A stretch of DNA of 34,382 bases from Vulcanimicrobiota bacterium (GTDB lineage: Bacteria > Vulcanimicrobiota > Vulcanimicrobiia > Vulcanimicrobiales > Vulcanimicrobiaceae): positions 15,131-49,512 of the forward strand of contig PLED01000034.1 in the NCBI GenBank assembly GCA_003136355.1, in the 5' to 3' direction. Below are positions 7,815 through 17,400 of this stretch, one piece after another. Below the pieces are notes generated by a model that saw nothing but the letters and a program-made list of their open reading frames with translations, had not been told where the DNA came from and did not search any database. Both the position numbers and the translations under genes were made by a program. Within the stretch, counting starts at the first letter, position 1. Every line of letters begins with the position of its first letter.

Positions 7815-8987
7815 TTACGACGGGCAGTCGCCCGAAGCCGGCACCCCTTTCAACCGATCCGCGATCCATGCGCTGGTATGATCGTAGCTGAGTGCCATCG
7901 CCGAGTCATGCGTGCCGCCCTTCACGGCGTCGAGTTCGGGATGCGAGCCGTTGCCGCACAGACTCAACCGCAACGAAGCCGAACCTTCATAGGGAACCAT
8001 CGTATCGCTTGTTCCTTGTTCGATAAGCAGCGGCGCCTGCACGCGCAAGTGCGATGGCTCGTTCGCGAAAAAGTCTTGCATCAACGTGCTGGATCGCGCA
8101 TTGGGCGCAAAAATGTCGGCCGGCGGGATGGTCGTCCATGACGACGACTTCATCAGCGCGCCGACGCAGTCGCTTTGAAGCACCGGCAGTAATGCCAGGC
8201 CTTTCGGCGATAGCACGTCTTTGAGGTCAACCCGTGGATCGGTCGACGCGATCCCTTCGATCATCATGCCCAGAAGAGGCAGCTCGGCTGTCGGCTCTCT
8301 GCTCACCGTCATCTGTCCGAAGAAATCGGGAATGTCCGAAGCGGGCGCGTACGCGACCGCGCCCAAAAGATGCAGCTCCGGCGCCCACGAGTTCGCCGTC
8401 GCCGCCACAAACAACACGACACTTCCACCTTCCGAATGACCCATCGCGATCCAGCGATCGCTCAGCGCGGGATTCAGATGCTTCGCCGCGCGTACGATGT
8501 CGATCACGTCGTGCGCCCCGGAAACGCCGGCGAAATACGGATGTAAACCCGGCGTTCCCTCTCCCTCGTAGTCGGTTTGCACGACGGCGAATCCATCGGA
8601 AACCCAGCGTTCTAAAAAACGCTGTTCGATGTTTGGCTGCGAGAATTTGGAAGGCGCGCACTGTGGCGCGTTGCCCGTCGTGCCGTGCGCCCAGCTAATC
8701 ACCGGCCAACCACCGGCCGGCGCAGTCCCCTTCGGGATCGCAATGGTGCCCGAAACGGCAACGTCGCGTCCACCCGCCGAGACGCTGTGATACAGCACGA
8801 GCGTATTCGACGCGGCGGTCCTGAGCAGTGCGGCGCCGGTAAACGGTCGCGACCAAATGACGCTGCCCGGCGCGCCGCTCGGTAGCGGCGACGGAACATC
8901 GTAAAAATCCGCACGGGTCGCCGCCAAACAGAAAACAGCAACCAGCATCGCGCTTGCAGCCGTCAGTTTCAGTCGAATGTTACGCAC
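7815..8987 (-). CDS. Secreted alpha/beta-hydrolase (secretory lipase-like)
   Basis: A 390-residue exported hydrolase with a signal peptide at residues 1-25. The catalytic triad can be placed as Ser185 in GHSEGG, Asp328 in GTSDTMVP and His360 in GGTHDSAM, in the canonical order and spacing of alpha/beta-hydrolases. The long insertion between nucleophile and acid (a lid), and the ISWAHGTTG oxyanion strand near residue 100, resemble the LIP/secretory lipase family (PF03583). It should cleave esters or lipids in the periplasm or outside the cell. The start is GTG at 8987, 6 nt after the stop of the preceding hydrolase, so the two form an operon. The stop lies directly beside the displaced tRNA fragment. 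Confidence 0.88.
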   Translation of the reverse strand: MRNIRLKLTAASAMLVAVFCLAATRADFYDVPSPLPSGAPGSVIWSRPFTGAALLRTAASNTLVLYHSVSAGGRDVAVSGTIAIPKGTAPAGGWPVISWAHGTTGNAPQCAPSKFSQPNIEQRFLERWVSDGFAVVQTDYEGEGTPGLHPYFAGVSGAHDVIDIVRAAKHLNPALSDRWIAMGHSEGGSVVLFVAATANSWAPELHLLGAVAYAPASDIPDFFGQMTVSREPTAELPLLGMMIEGIASTDPRVDLKDVLSPKGLALLPVLQSDCVGALMKSSSWTTIPPADIFAPNARSSTLMQDFFANEPSHLRVQAPLLIEQGTSDTMVPYEGSASLRLSLCGNGSHPELDAVKGGTHDSAMALSYDHTSAWIADRLKGVPASGDCPS

Positions 8988-8993
8988 GAACGC

Positions 8994-9881
8994 TTATCGC
9001 TTCGCGAGCGCGTCCAGCGCGGTCGTCTGCAAGAATAGCGAGTACCAAGAATACTTCTGAAGCAGATCGTCGTGCGCAACGCTCGTGAGCACGAATGTCG
9101 GCGCGCGCGTTTGCAGTTGGTCCAACGTCATCGAATCCGCTAACCGTACGTAGAGATTCGGTGTAGGCTCTTGAACCTTGCCCATGAGCGCCGCGTTGCC
9201 CGTACTCGTATCGCCCGTAAAAAGGCTCAGCAAATGATGCTGCGGCGCCCTCGCCCAATCTGCGAACGCATCGAAGTAACCGTACGCCGCGTCAAATAAA
9301 ATAACGTCGGTGATCGAGTCGTTCATGCCGCCGCGCGTCAGCACGCCGCCCGCGCCGCCGTAGCCCCCGCTGTGCGCGGTTAGCACGATCCGTCCAACGC
9401 GATCCGTGCCGGAAAGCTGCAGCTGCTCCAGCCGCGCCGCTACATCCGTTATAAACCGTTGAAATCCGCTCGCATCCAACTCGAGCTTTCCGTCTCCGGA
9501 ATCGGGCGCGTTCGTCGGCCCTTCGGGCACAACGAGAATCGCGTTGCGGCGGCTCGCCACCACTTGCTCGCGCAAACGGTACGTGGAAAATGTCGCCGCG
9601 ATGTCGTGATTCCAGCCATAGAAATGCACGATGAAATCCACCGCGCCGTTGCGCGGCTGCCAGCCGTCGGGAATGAAGATCCCTACATCGGAGTTGCTGT
9701 AATGCGTCGCCGCATCGTAAAGGCGCCCCTGATACGTGTGGCCTTGCGCACGGCTAGCGTGCGGATACGGCGCCGACGCAAATGGTAGAATCAGCGTCCG
9801 CCCGCCGCTCACCGCCGGCAAGCCCGCGGCCGCGATTGTCGCCGCGCCCGCTTGCAAGAACTCCGACCGCGTTAGGTTCAT
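8994..9881 (-). CDS. Exported alpha/beta-hydrolase-like protein
   Basis: A 295-residue protein. Its N-terminus (LTRSEFLQAGAATIAAAG) resembles a Tat signal but has one Arg in place of the twin Arg, so the route is unclear. Ser171 in the elbow TAHSGGYGG is the probable nucleophile; FDAAYG (Asp196) and SVAHDD (His270) are candidates for the rest of the triad. IVHFYGWNHD near residue 85 fits an oxyanion strand. The elbow and the following GGAGG glycine run are distinctive, but I do not recognise a named family. The gene lies 49 nt downstream of the beta-lactamase-fold gene and 6 nt upstream of the lipase-like gene, so these exported hydrolases are probably co-expressed. Confidence 0.82.
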   Translation of the reverse strand: MNLTRSEFLQAGAATIAAAGLPAVSGGRTLILPFASAPYPHASRAQGHTYQGRLYDAATHYSNSDVGIFIPDGWQPRNGAVDFIVHFYGWNHDIAATFSTYRLREQVVASRRNAILVVPEGPTNAPDSGDGKLELDASGFQRFITDVAARLEQLQLSGTDRVGRIVLTAHSGGYGGAGGVLTRGGMNDSITDVILFDAAYGYFDAFADWARAPQHHLLSLFTGDTSTGNAALMGKVQEPTPNLYVRLADSMTLDQLQTRAPTFVLTSVAHDDLLQKYSWYSLFLQTTALDALAKR

Positions 9882-9910
9882 GGCTCAACCATTCGAGCTG
9901 CGCCTTACGG

Positions 9911-9930
9911 TGTCATGGTGAGGCGGGCGA
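9911..9930. repeat. Degenerate copy of the TGTCATGGTGAGC repeat
   Basis: TGTCATGGTGAGGCGGGCGA lies directly beyond the stop of the beta-lactamase-fold gene (minus strand). It matches the 21-mer at 12688, 31599 and 34360 over its first 12 bases, then differs by an inserted G and a diverged end. Confidence 0.6.
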
Positions 9931-11346
9931 TCATGTTATCGAAAATGCCGCGACCTTTCCGGGCTTATCGATCACGATGCTCAGCGCAACCGTGCGGTGA
10001 GTGAATACGGCGCGGTAGACGTAATAGAGCCCGGCTTGAACATAGACTTTCGACACGAACTGCAAGCGTTCAAAACGGCCCAAAGGCGCAAACTGTTTAA
10101 CCATGGCTTCATCCGTGGGCAGCTGGATGCTTATCAGCGGCTCGAATTGAGAGCGATCCAGATGACCCGATGATGCCCCCGCGAGCAGAGCGGCCGCGCG
10201 GCTTGTCACGGCCGGTGCGGGATCGTAGTCGAATTGCGGCCCCAGGTTGCGTTCGCGCGAATAGCTCGGAACGTAGGCCTTGAGCGCCGCGCGAACGATC
10301 GGCGTCGTGTCGTACGAACCATTTCCTAAAACGACGACGGCAAAGTCTTTCGCCGGTACCATTTCGTTGTCGGCGCGAAATCCGGCCATGCCGCCATGGT
10401 GCGAAACGATGCGAAGCTGGCGGCCCTCGGCAACGAATACGCCTTGCCCGTCTCGCAACCCCGGCGCCAAAGTTGCATAAGGAACGGTTTGCTGCATCTC
10501 TTCAAAGAACGCGCGCGGTAGCACTTTGCCCGCCATCAGTGCGATATCGAAGCGCGCCAGATCCGCGACATTTGAAAAAATGTCGCCGTCGGCATAGTAC
10601 CAGCTCCAATTACCCGGGTCACCTTTGAATGCTTGCGCGGGTGCATTTCCGGCCACGGGAGCGGCCGAGGTGCGCGACATCCCGAGTGGCGCGAAAATAT
10701 TGCGCTTCTCGTATTCGGCGAGAGCTAACCCGCTGATTCGCTCGACGATTTGCCCCAGCAAGACGTAGCCCGTATTGCTGTAGTTCCAGTCCGTCCCGGG
10801 TTGAAAATCGAGCGGCCGCGCGGCGATGCTTGCCAGAATCGCGGACGGCGTCGTCGTTGCGGCGTTCTTGCCAAGTGCGACGGCTTCGTCAAGGTAATTC
10901 GGAATGCCGCTGGTATGATTCATGAGTTGCCGGATCGTCATCGAAGCGAAGTTCGTATACTCCGGAACATATTTCGAAACAGGATCGCTTAACGACAACT
11001 GCCCTCGCGAAGCAAGTTGCATGATGCTGACGGCCGTAAACATCTTGGTAATCGAGCCTATCGCAAACGTGGTGCCGGTGCCGGCATTTCCGAAAGCGCG
11101 AGCATAGACGAGCCGGCCGTTTACGACCACACCGACTGCTACGGCTGCAGTATGCTTGCTTTCGAGCTGTGCCTTGAGCGCATCCGGTATCGCCGGGTCG
11201 AATGTTTGCGCGATTGCGATACCGGCCGCCGCAACGCAGAGCGCCGCCGTCGCACCCAACCCGGCCCCGCGCCCGAATCGGCTACGGCGCCGCGGGTAAC
11301 TGCAGTCCGCTGATTTTTCCGTCTTTGTCGAGGACAAAGATTTCAT
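9931..11346 (-). CDS. Beta-lactamase-fold serine hydrolase with extra C-terminal domain
   Basis: A member of the class C beta-lactamase / penicillin-binding family (PF00144), exported. With the ATG at 11346 it has 471 residues: Ser98 and Lys101 of SxxK in GSITK, Tyr189-Ser-Asn191 in WNYSNTGY, and HHGGMAG as the third motif. Such proteins are often D-Ala-D-Ala peptidases or esterases, not resistance enzymes. The last about 85 residues form a separate domain homologous to the whole mature part of the neighbouring 11282-11704 product. The start is uncertain: the ATG at 11346 overlaps that neighbour by 65 nt but supplies an Arg-rich n-region (RRRSRFGRG); a TTG at 11259 would avoid overlap but leaves an uncharged signal. 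Its stop is followed at once by a repeat copy. Confidence 0.85.
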   Translation of the reverse strand: MKSLSSTKTEKSADCSYPRRRSRFGRGAGLGATAALCVAAAGIAIAQTFDPAIPDALKAQLESKHTAAVAVGVVVNGRLVYARAFGNAGTGTTFAIGSITKMFTAVSIMQLASRGQLSLSDPVSKYVPEYTNFASMTIRQLMNHTSGIPNYLDEAVALGKNAATTTPSAILASIAARPLDFQPGTDWNYSNTGYVLLGQIVERISGLALAEYEKRNIFAPLGMSRTSAAPVAGNAPAQAFKGDPGNWSWYYADGDIFSNVADLARFDIALMAGKVLPRAFFEEMQQTVPYATLAPGLRDGQGVFVAEGRQLRIVSHHGGMAGFRADNEMVPAKDFAVVVLGNGSYDTTPIVRAALKAYVPSYSRERNLGPQFDYDPAPAVTSRAAALLAGASSGHLDRSQFEPLISIQLPTDEAMVKQFAPLGRFERLQFVSKVYVQAGLYYVYRAVFTHRTVALSIVIDKPGKVAAFSIT

Positions 11347-11704
11347 TGCAGGCATTCGCCTTAAACACCACGTGAAAAACGTAGGCGGTGTTATCTCCCA
11401 GTATCGTTTGTTTTCCGACGTAGGTGAAAGCGACCGGATCGCCCCAAGGCCCAAATGTGCTCGAGATTTGCTTTGTCATAGTGGGAGTAAGCAGCGAGTC
11501 CATTTTCGAGTCGAGTTGTGTCCGGTCGATATCTCCGGTCTGAATCCGGTGCAGCCACTCTTTAGCGCGCGCCGTGATCGCGGGATCCGCCGAGGGCGCG
11601 GGCGCCGGCGCGGGGCTCGCAAGTTTTGTCTGAGCTAGCACTTCACTCGGCAAGACCACGCAAAACGCGGCCGCGATCATGAAGATGGCGTCTCTAAAAT
11701 TCAT
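11282..11704 (-). CDS. Small exported protein, stand-alone copy of the neighbour's C-terminal domain
   Basis: A 140-residue protein with a signal peptide (ending VLAQ) and a Pro/Ala linker. The mature domain (about residues 45-138) parallels the last 85 residues of the adjacent beta-lactamase-fold protein: TGDIDRTQL versus SGHLDRSQF, YVFHVVF versus YVYRAVF, and FVLDKDGKISG versus IVIDKPGKVAA. It may be a NTF2-like or SnoaL-like small fold, but no named family is recognised. The ATG at 11704 is preceded by AGAGG at good spacing, so it is preferred to a GTG two codons earlier. Its end overlaps or lies just before the lactamase start, and the pair is probably co-translated. Confidence 0.8.
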   Translation of the reverse strand: MNFRDAIFMIAAAFCVVLPSEVLAQTKLASPAPAPAPSADPAITARAKEWLHRIQTGDIDRTQLDSKMDSLLTPTMTKQISSTFGPWGDPVAFTYVGKQTILGDNTAYVFHVVFKANACNEIFVLDKDGKISGLQLPAAP

Positions 11705-11772
11705 ATACACCTCTTTTAAACGACTTTATCCGGCGCTCGGAGTGCTCCTGCGCAACCACTCGTTGGCGTACA

Positions 11773-12531
11773 TTAGCGCACGCCGTCCTTGGGCCAAAAT
11801 CCATACACGGCGCGACCCGGCTCGAGATCCCAAAAGCGCGTCAGGTTGTCACCGACGCCGTACACCACGGCAAAAGGAACGTCGCGTGAGAGAATCGCCC
11901 GCACCAAACGCGCAAAGTCGCGTTTCGACATCCAGGTAGCCGCGTAGCGCACGTACGCATCTTCGGGTTTGAGCTTCGGAAGAAACGGCGGCGTCTTGAG
12001 CGATGGATCCGTTGGCGAATCGACCTCGATGATCGATCCGATGCGCACGCACGCCACGCGCAACCCGAACGCGTCGCTATAATACCGGCCGAGCGCCTCA
12101 CCGAAAGCCTTGGAGACTCCGTACAAACTGTCGGGGCGAAACGGATCGTCCGCTCGCACCACAAGACCCGCGCCCGGATCGTACAGCGCGCGGCCGCCCT
12201 GCATCTCGTGCATGCCCACGGCATGATTAGAACTCGCGAAAATGACGTGCTTCACGCCAGCCCGGCGCGCCGCCTCAAACGCGTTATATGTTCCCGCTAT
12301 GTTGACATCTCTGACGTTTTCCCATGATGCAAGCACATCCGAATAGCCCGCCAAATGCACGACGGCCCGGCTACCCGCAAAGGCTGTAGTCAGCGCTTCT
12401 AGGTTGCGCACGTCGGCGATCATCGGCGCATCCTTCACATCGATGGCAACGACCTCATAGTCGCTTGCCAGATCTTTACAAAGCGCGCGTCCGATGACAC
12501 CCGCCGAACCTGTCACCGCAATTTTTGACAC
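11773..12531 (-). CDS. SDR-family NAD-dependent epimerase/uronate dehydrogenase-like
   Basis: A 252-residue extended short-chain dehydrogenase. The Rossmann nucleotide loop TGSAGVIG lies at residues 7-14, and Asp31 at the end of the second strand suggests NAD. The catalytic Tyr137 and Lys141 are in YGVSK, with Ser100-Ser101 in ASSNHAVG. The SSNHAVG motif, and a C-terminal YGVGDNLTRFWDLEPGR segment, resemble uronate dehydrogenases and related sugar oxidoreductases more than nucleotide-sugar epimerases. It is probably cytoplasmic. The start is GTG at 12531. It is 68 nt upstream of the exported 140-residue protein and on the same strand; the pathway link to the hydrolases is not evident. Confidence 0.85.
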   Translation of the reverse strand: MSKIAVTGSAGVIGRALCKDLASDYEVVAIDVKDAPMIADVRNLEALTTAFAGSRAVVHLAGYSDVLASWENVRDVNIAGTYNAFEAARRAGVKHVIFASSNHAVGMHEMQGGRALYDPGAGLVVRADDPFRPDSLYGVSKAFGEALGRYYSDAFGLRVACVRIGSIIEVDSPTDPSLKTPPFLPKLKPEDAYVRYAATWMSKRDFARLVRAILSRDVPFAVVYGVGDNLTRFWDLEPGRAVYGFWPKDGVR

Positions 12532-12666
12532 CTGCCGATTCTACCACAGCGGCCACACGGTGTCCGCCTCTATGCTAATTGTAATCGATGCGTTCAACGA
12601 GAGGCAGATCGCCTACGTGCATGCCACTAGCGGCTCTAAACGCGACCGTGAATGATGAGCATGAAG

Positions 12667-12708
12667 TGTCACGGTGAGGGCCTACAATGTCATGGTGAGC
12701 GGGCGCCA
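12667..12708. repeat. Interspersed repeat: two tandem TGTCAYGGTGAG units
   Basis: TGTCACGGTGAGGGCC at 12667-12682 is followed by a perfect copy of the 21-mer (TGTCATGGTGAGC then GGGCGCCA) at 12688-12708. Identical 21-mers occur at 31599-31619 and 34360-34380. The copy ends 5 nt before the stop of the GNAT gene. The remaining 12532-12666 sequence upstream of it shows no gene. Confidence 0.85.
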
Positions 12709-12712
12709 TTAG

Positions 12713-13267
12713 CTACAAGACAAGCTCATAAACGTACTCGTCGCTATCGACGCCTTGTTGCCTGTCAACGGCATGGCGCTCCTTAACGCGTTTGAAGCCG
12801 AGCGATTCGACTAGGCGAAATGACGCCTCGTTCCTCACATCCATCTCGGCGTAAATTCGACGGCTGAGTAAATTCTTGTCGAGGTGATGGAGCACAGCCG
12901 CCACCGCTTCCCGCGCATACCCTTGCCGCTGGTAAGCTACAAAAATGCCATACGCGATATAGGAAATAGCGCGCGCCGGAAACGTCGTCGCCTGCATCGT
13001 GCCGACCATCTGGCGATGCTCCCGCTCGCGACACGCCCAGTTCTCTCGCACCTCGCTCTTCGCGTGATACGGATTCTCCCAACGCGTATACAGCGTGCGC
13101 AATTCTTCGAGCGACTTCGGGCGCAGCTTCGGGAAAAACGTCCACATACGCGGGTCATCCAGATGCGGCCAGGCCTCGGCCGCATGCCCCACGGTTATGG
13201 GTTCGAGGTCAAGGCGTGCAGTCTTGAGTGCCGGCACTCGCACGCATTTCAGGGCCAAGGCTAACAT
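12713..13267 (-). CDS. GNAT-family N-acetyltransferase (RimJ/RimL-like)
   Basis: A 184-residue acetyltransferase. The start, LKTARLDLEPITVGHAAEAW, is typical of RimJ/RimL-type GNAT proteins. The acetyl-CoA binding loop is YQRQGYAREAVAAVL, matching the (R/Q)xxGx(G/A) motif A. It is followed by VRNEASFRLVESLGF, the conserved asparagine/serine segment and C-terminal strand. The substrate cannot be told; small molecules or protein N-termini are both possible. The ATG at 13267 has GGCGGA directly before it; GTG codons a few residues later are alternatives. It is divergent from the sigma-factor gene with only 21 nt between starts, leaving no room for independent promoters unless they overlap coding sequence. 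Confidence 0.88.
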   Translation of the reverse strand: MLALALKCVRVPALKTARLDLEPITVGHAAEAWPHLDDPRMWTFFPKLRPKSLEELRTLYTRWENPYHAKSEVRENWACREREHRQMVGTMQATTFPARAISYIAYGIFVAYQRQGYAREAVAAVLHHLDKNLLSRRIYAEMDVRNEASFRLVESLGFKRVKERHAVDRQQGVDSDEYVYELVL

Positions 13268-13288
13268 TCCGCCGCGTCCGCGCGTCTT

Positions 13289-13786
13289 ATGGGTGTGAAG
13301 TCCACGGCGGAGCTTGTCGACTCTTGTTGGCCCGAGGCGTACCGCATTGCGTTTTCGATCTTGCGGAACCACGCCGACGCCGAGGATGCGGCGCAAGAAG
13401 CATGCGCGCAGCTCCATTTCACGCTACCCACCTTGCGCGACGAGCGCGCTTTCAAATGCTGGTTTTACCGGGTCGTCGTTGGGAAGGCTTACGATATCTC
13501 GCGCCGCGCGCGCCGGCGGGCGGATTCGGAGCCGGACGAAAATACGCAGCCTGAAGACCATGTCGACGAATCGCTCGACCTTGCACGCGCATTGAACAGA
13601 CTCGGTCCGAACCAGCGCATTACAATAATTTTGAAATACTACTACGGCTTTTCCGATGCGGAGACCGCACGGATCCTCGGCACGACTCATGCCGCGATCC
13701 GAGTTCGGCTCTTTGCTGCACGCAAATCGCTTCGGCGTCTTCTGGAGCCCGAGGCGCCAGCTGAAGGGAGCGTCTGTCATGAGTAA
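13289..13786 (+). CDS. ECF-type RNA polymerase sigma factor
   Basis: A 165-residue extracytoplasmic-function sigma factor. Region 2 spans about residues 10-75, with ILRNHADAEDAAQEACAQL and FKCWFYRVVVGKAYDISRR, the -10 recognition helix. A short acidic linker (SEPDENTQPEDHVDES) leads to region 4 at about residues 95-155, with the helix-turn-helix YYGFSDAETARILGTTHAAIRVRLFAARKSLRRLL. It directs polymerase to envelope-response promoters. The stop overlaps the start of the membrane anti-sigma-like gene by 8 nt (ATGAGTAA), a coupling typical of sigma/anti-sigma pairs. A GTG at 13295 is a possible alternative start. Confidence 0.93.
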   Translation: MGVKSTAELVDSCWPEAYRIAFSILRNHADAEDAAQEACAQLHFTLPTLRDERAFKCWFYRVVVGKAYDISRRARRRADSEPDENTQPEDHVDESLDLARALNRLGPNQRITIILKYYYGFSDAETARILGTTHAAIRVRLFAARKSLRRLLEPEAPAEGSVCHE

Positions 13787-14480
13787 CAGCGAGCGTATCG
13801 AACATCTGCTTTCAAAGGCGGCCACCCTGAACATCGAGTCCATAAATATTCCACCCGCGGATCATGCGGCGATCGCACGGCGCGCAGAGCGCCCCAACGC
13901 ACGCGCGCTGGTGGGCAAATGGCTGGCAATCGGAGCGGCTGCTGCCGCCCTAATACTCTTGCTCTTTCTGCCTCCCGTGAAGAACGCTATCGCGCGAGCG
14001 GCGCGCACGTTTCTGACGATGACCTACTTCCCGTCGTCCCACAAAAACCAAGCGCCCGTCCTGGGCAAGACAGTTACACTCGAACAAGTCCGCACCATTG
14101 CAGCGTTTCGTTTTGTCGAACCGCGCGGATTGCCCGCCGGATACCATCTGATCGCTGTCGTGAAAGCGCCGCTCGGCGCAATGCGAGAAGCGGTAACACT
14201 GCGATACGTTTCGTCTTCCAACCCTATCGGGTTGGCCATGATGGAATCTGCCGGAAAGACGAGCCAAAAGCCGGCGGGATGTAAGGTGCTGCGTTGGAAC
14301 CATCGGGGTCACGGCCCTCGGGCTTTCCCGGGCAAATATCGCGGGCCTATCCCACCGGCCGGTTTTAGGTCGATACCATGTAACGCTTGGAATGCTGCTG
14401 GAACGCTGATACAACTCGTCGATATGACGGGTGTCCTCACTCCCGTTCAGATAAGGCGCATCATTGACTCTTCGCGCTAA
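13779..14480 (+). CDS. Anti-sigma-like single-pass membrane protein (DUF4367-like ectodomain)
   Basis: A 233-residue protein with a short cytoplasmic N-terminus (about 47 residues), one membrane helix at about 48-67 and an exported domain. The pattern VTLEQVRTIAAFRFVEPRGLPAGYHLIAV...VTLRYVSSSN is the style of DUF4367 domains, often found outside the membrane in anti-sigma proteins. The zinc anti-sigma motif (HxxxCxxC) is absent. The ectodomain has two cysteines (GCKVLRW and IPCNAW) that could form a disulfide. Position directly after an ECF sigma gene, with an 8-nt overlap, supports an anti-sigma role; this role is inferred from context. Its end overlaps the receptor-like gene by 17 nt. Confidence 0.82.
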   Translation: MSNSERIEHLLSKAATLNIESINIPPADHAAIARRAERPNARALVGKWLAIGAAAAALILLLFLPPVKNAIARAARTFLTMTYFPSSHKNQAPVLGKTVTLEQVRTIAAFRFVEPRGLPAGYHLIAVVKAPLGAMREAVTLRYVSSSNPIGLAMMESAGKTSQKPAGCKVLRWNHRGHGPRAFPGKYRGPIPPAGFRSIPCNAWNAAGTLIQLVDMTGVLTPVQIRRIIDSSR

Positions 14481-17400
14481 CCGCTCGCGTTTCGCTGCGA
14501 TAGCACTTACGCTTGCGATAGCAGTGGTGCTCGCGGCGAATGCTCGCGCAGATACCGCGGGCAGCGTCGATATCACCGTGCTCGACGCCTCCACCGGCAA
14601 ACCGGTTCCCCTTGCGCGTGTGGTTTTCTACGATTGCGCGAGCATCACAGGATATACCGATGAGCGAGGCGTTGCACGTTTTGATTCCATCCCCGCGGGC
14701 GAGTGTCGCGTGCAGGTGATCAAGCGCAACTACAAGCCCGCTGTTTCGGCGGCGTTCGCCATCGATCCGGTGCGCGTAACTTTTGCCACCGTGCGCCTTG
14801 CCGGAAATACGTTGAAAACAATTAGCAGCGTCACCGTTACATCGTCATCGCGACTGTCGCCAACCGACCTCGACGCAACCAGCCCGCAAGCATTACTGCA
14901 CACATCGCTCGGCGATGCATTGGGCGATCTGGCCGACGTCTTGCCGTCGGATGCCGGCCTCTCGATCGACGGCCGCGACGTAACGCAAACAGGCGTTACC
15001 GTCGATGGCGTTCCCGTCTCAGGCTCTAACGGACTGAGTGGCGTCAACGCCGATCTATTCGGCGGAGCCTCCGTCAGCGGATCGCCGTCCAACGGTAACC
15101 TCGGCGGCAGCATCGGTTTGTACAGCCTGGTCCCGACGCTCGCTTTCGAAAGCGATCTGAAACTCGCGTACGCGACCGGTGACAGCTCGTCATTGCGATT
15201 CGCGGAAAGAGGTTCTGCGGGCGTAATGGGCCTTGTCTACGCTCACGCTGCACGCGGCGTCAACGCGCCGATCAACGGCCTCGTGTTTCCCGATGCAAGC
15301 GGCTTAACGTATGCGCACTCCGCCCAAAGCTATTCCAATGGCGACCTTCTAAAAATACGCCTGCCATTTTCACTCGGCCACTCGCTCACAGCCACATTCT
15401 TCACGAACAACAGTGTGAGCGATGCCTATTGCGCGCGCATCTCCGGACCGCTCGCATGTGGCTTCGGTCCGGGCAACAGTTCAGCGAGCCGCAGCTCCCA
15501 GGCTGTTCTAGCGTACGCCAATCATTTCGGTGCGGTGAATTTCCAGCTGAGCGGATTCAGCGGCACATCCTACTTTGGTTCCGACTTCTCTCATCGCTTG
15601 GTGAACGGCATTCTCTCACCAAGCGCATCGGCGAGCCAGTCGCGGGTAACGGGCTTTACGTTCTTCGCCGATGCGCCGGCAGGCGAACGGCACGATGCGA
15701 CCCTGTTCGTGCAGCAGCTCGCCTTTCACGACACCAGTTCGCAGAACAATCCGCTCTTTCCGGCAGGCATTTCTGCAACGAGTTCATCCACGTTTACTAG
15801 CCTGCGCTTAGCCGATTCCTACCATGCCGATTCGCGCACGACAATCGCCATCGGCTTCGGATCGCAGCGCTCGTCGGGCGCGCCGGCAAATATCGCAGCC
15901 GACCTCGGCGTTATCTGGCGCGCCAACGCAAACGATACGTTTCGCGCCGGCTACTCTACTGGAGCACAAGGCGCGAACTTTTACGCTCAACAGTTTTTCA
16001 GCGATCCGCAATCGCTCAGCTACAACTGCGGCGCGCAAGCCGTTGTGGGAAGCGGCCCTGGCGACGCGCAAGGCCCGCAGGACACTAGTTCCGCGAACGT
16101 TTCCTGGGAACACCGTCTGCGTAACGGACGCGCCTTCGCCAGCGCCTATCGCGAAGTGCAGCACGGTGCGCTGGCGCAAACCATCGTCAACGCTACCTCG
16201 CTCGTGAGCCAATTTCCAAGTGGCTATCTGACACAAATAGCAGCATTCGCACAGACCCCGGCCGGGTGCGGCCCAAACTCTGCACTCATATTTCCGGCCG
16301 ATCTCTATCTGCGAACGTCTGTAAGCGGCCTCGACCGCACGTACGAAGGCGGCACGATCGGCATCGCCCTTGCCAACAATCACGGCATCCAAATTGCGCC
16401 GTATCTTGCTTTCGAGCGCGCCACGCTGGGCGCCACGGCCGACCCGCGCATCTCAAATCCAGCTTCAATCTATCGCGCGGGACAACAGCTTCCGAACGTT
16501 CCCTTTTCGCGCTGGGGTTTCGTCGCGGATTACAAACCGCCGCGCGCGGCCTGGGAAGCGCTGTTCGACGTGCAGCACGTCTCGAGCAATAACCCGAGCA
16601 ACTTGCCGGCATACACCACACTCGCCGCCGGCGTGTCGGTCTCGACGCCCGTGGGCAGCTTCTCACTCGTCGGCACGAATCTTACCAACCAGTTTTCCGG
16701 AAATTTTGCGTCGCCGGCCAACGCGGTTGCATTACCAACGGTCGGAGGCGGCAGTTTCCCGACCATCGCGCAACCGCTTGCGCCGCGCAGTTTTGCATTG
16801 CTCTACTCTTCGCGTATTGGTCGACTCGGCGCCGGCAACCACGGCGCCGAAAGCACCGCCATCTCCCAGCAAACCAGTGTCTCCTTCAGCGTCAAAACGT
16901 CACTTTTTCCAAAAACGCCGCCCGCGTCACCATTTGAAATTCAAGCCTCGAATCCGTCGTGCACCGCCGAAGTGGCGCGCCAGATGCAGCAAGACTTTTC
17001 GGGACTGGCCGCGTTTGTTTCCGATCTCGAAAAACGGAAATCGAACGGGTTGTATCCGGCCACCGCCGTGCCGCCGGTCGTACCCGACATGCTGGTGAAA
17101 TACGTTCGGGTCGGAACATCGTATGCGCTCGAACTGCTGCCGCGCGGACGCGTCGGCGTGGTCGGCCTACTCACGTGCGCCGACATTCATGCCGGCACCG
17201 CGGCGGAACTGGCCGCTCTTCATCTCTACGAGCCTGTACAGCTCGGACCTGACCAGCCAATCCCGATGCTCTTCCAGCCGCGCGCGGGACTGTACGCGTA
17301 CATCGCGCCGCAATTTATGTTGGACTTCGGCACGCCCAAACCGCTTCCCAAGATGCCGCCGGCGAACCCCTTTGCGATTACCTCGACCTGTACGTCGGCA

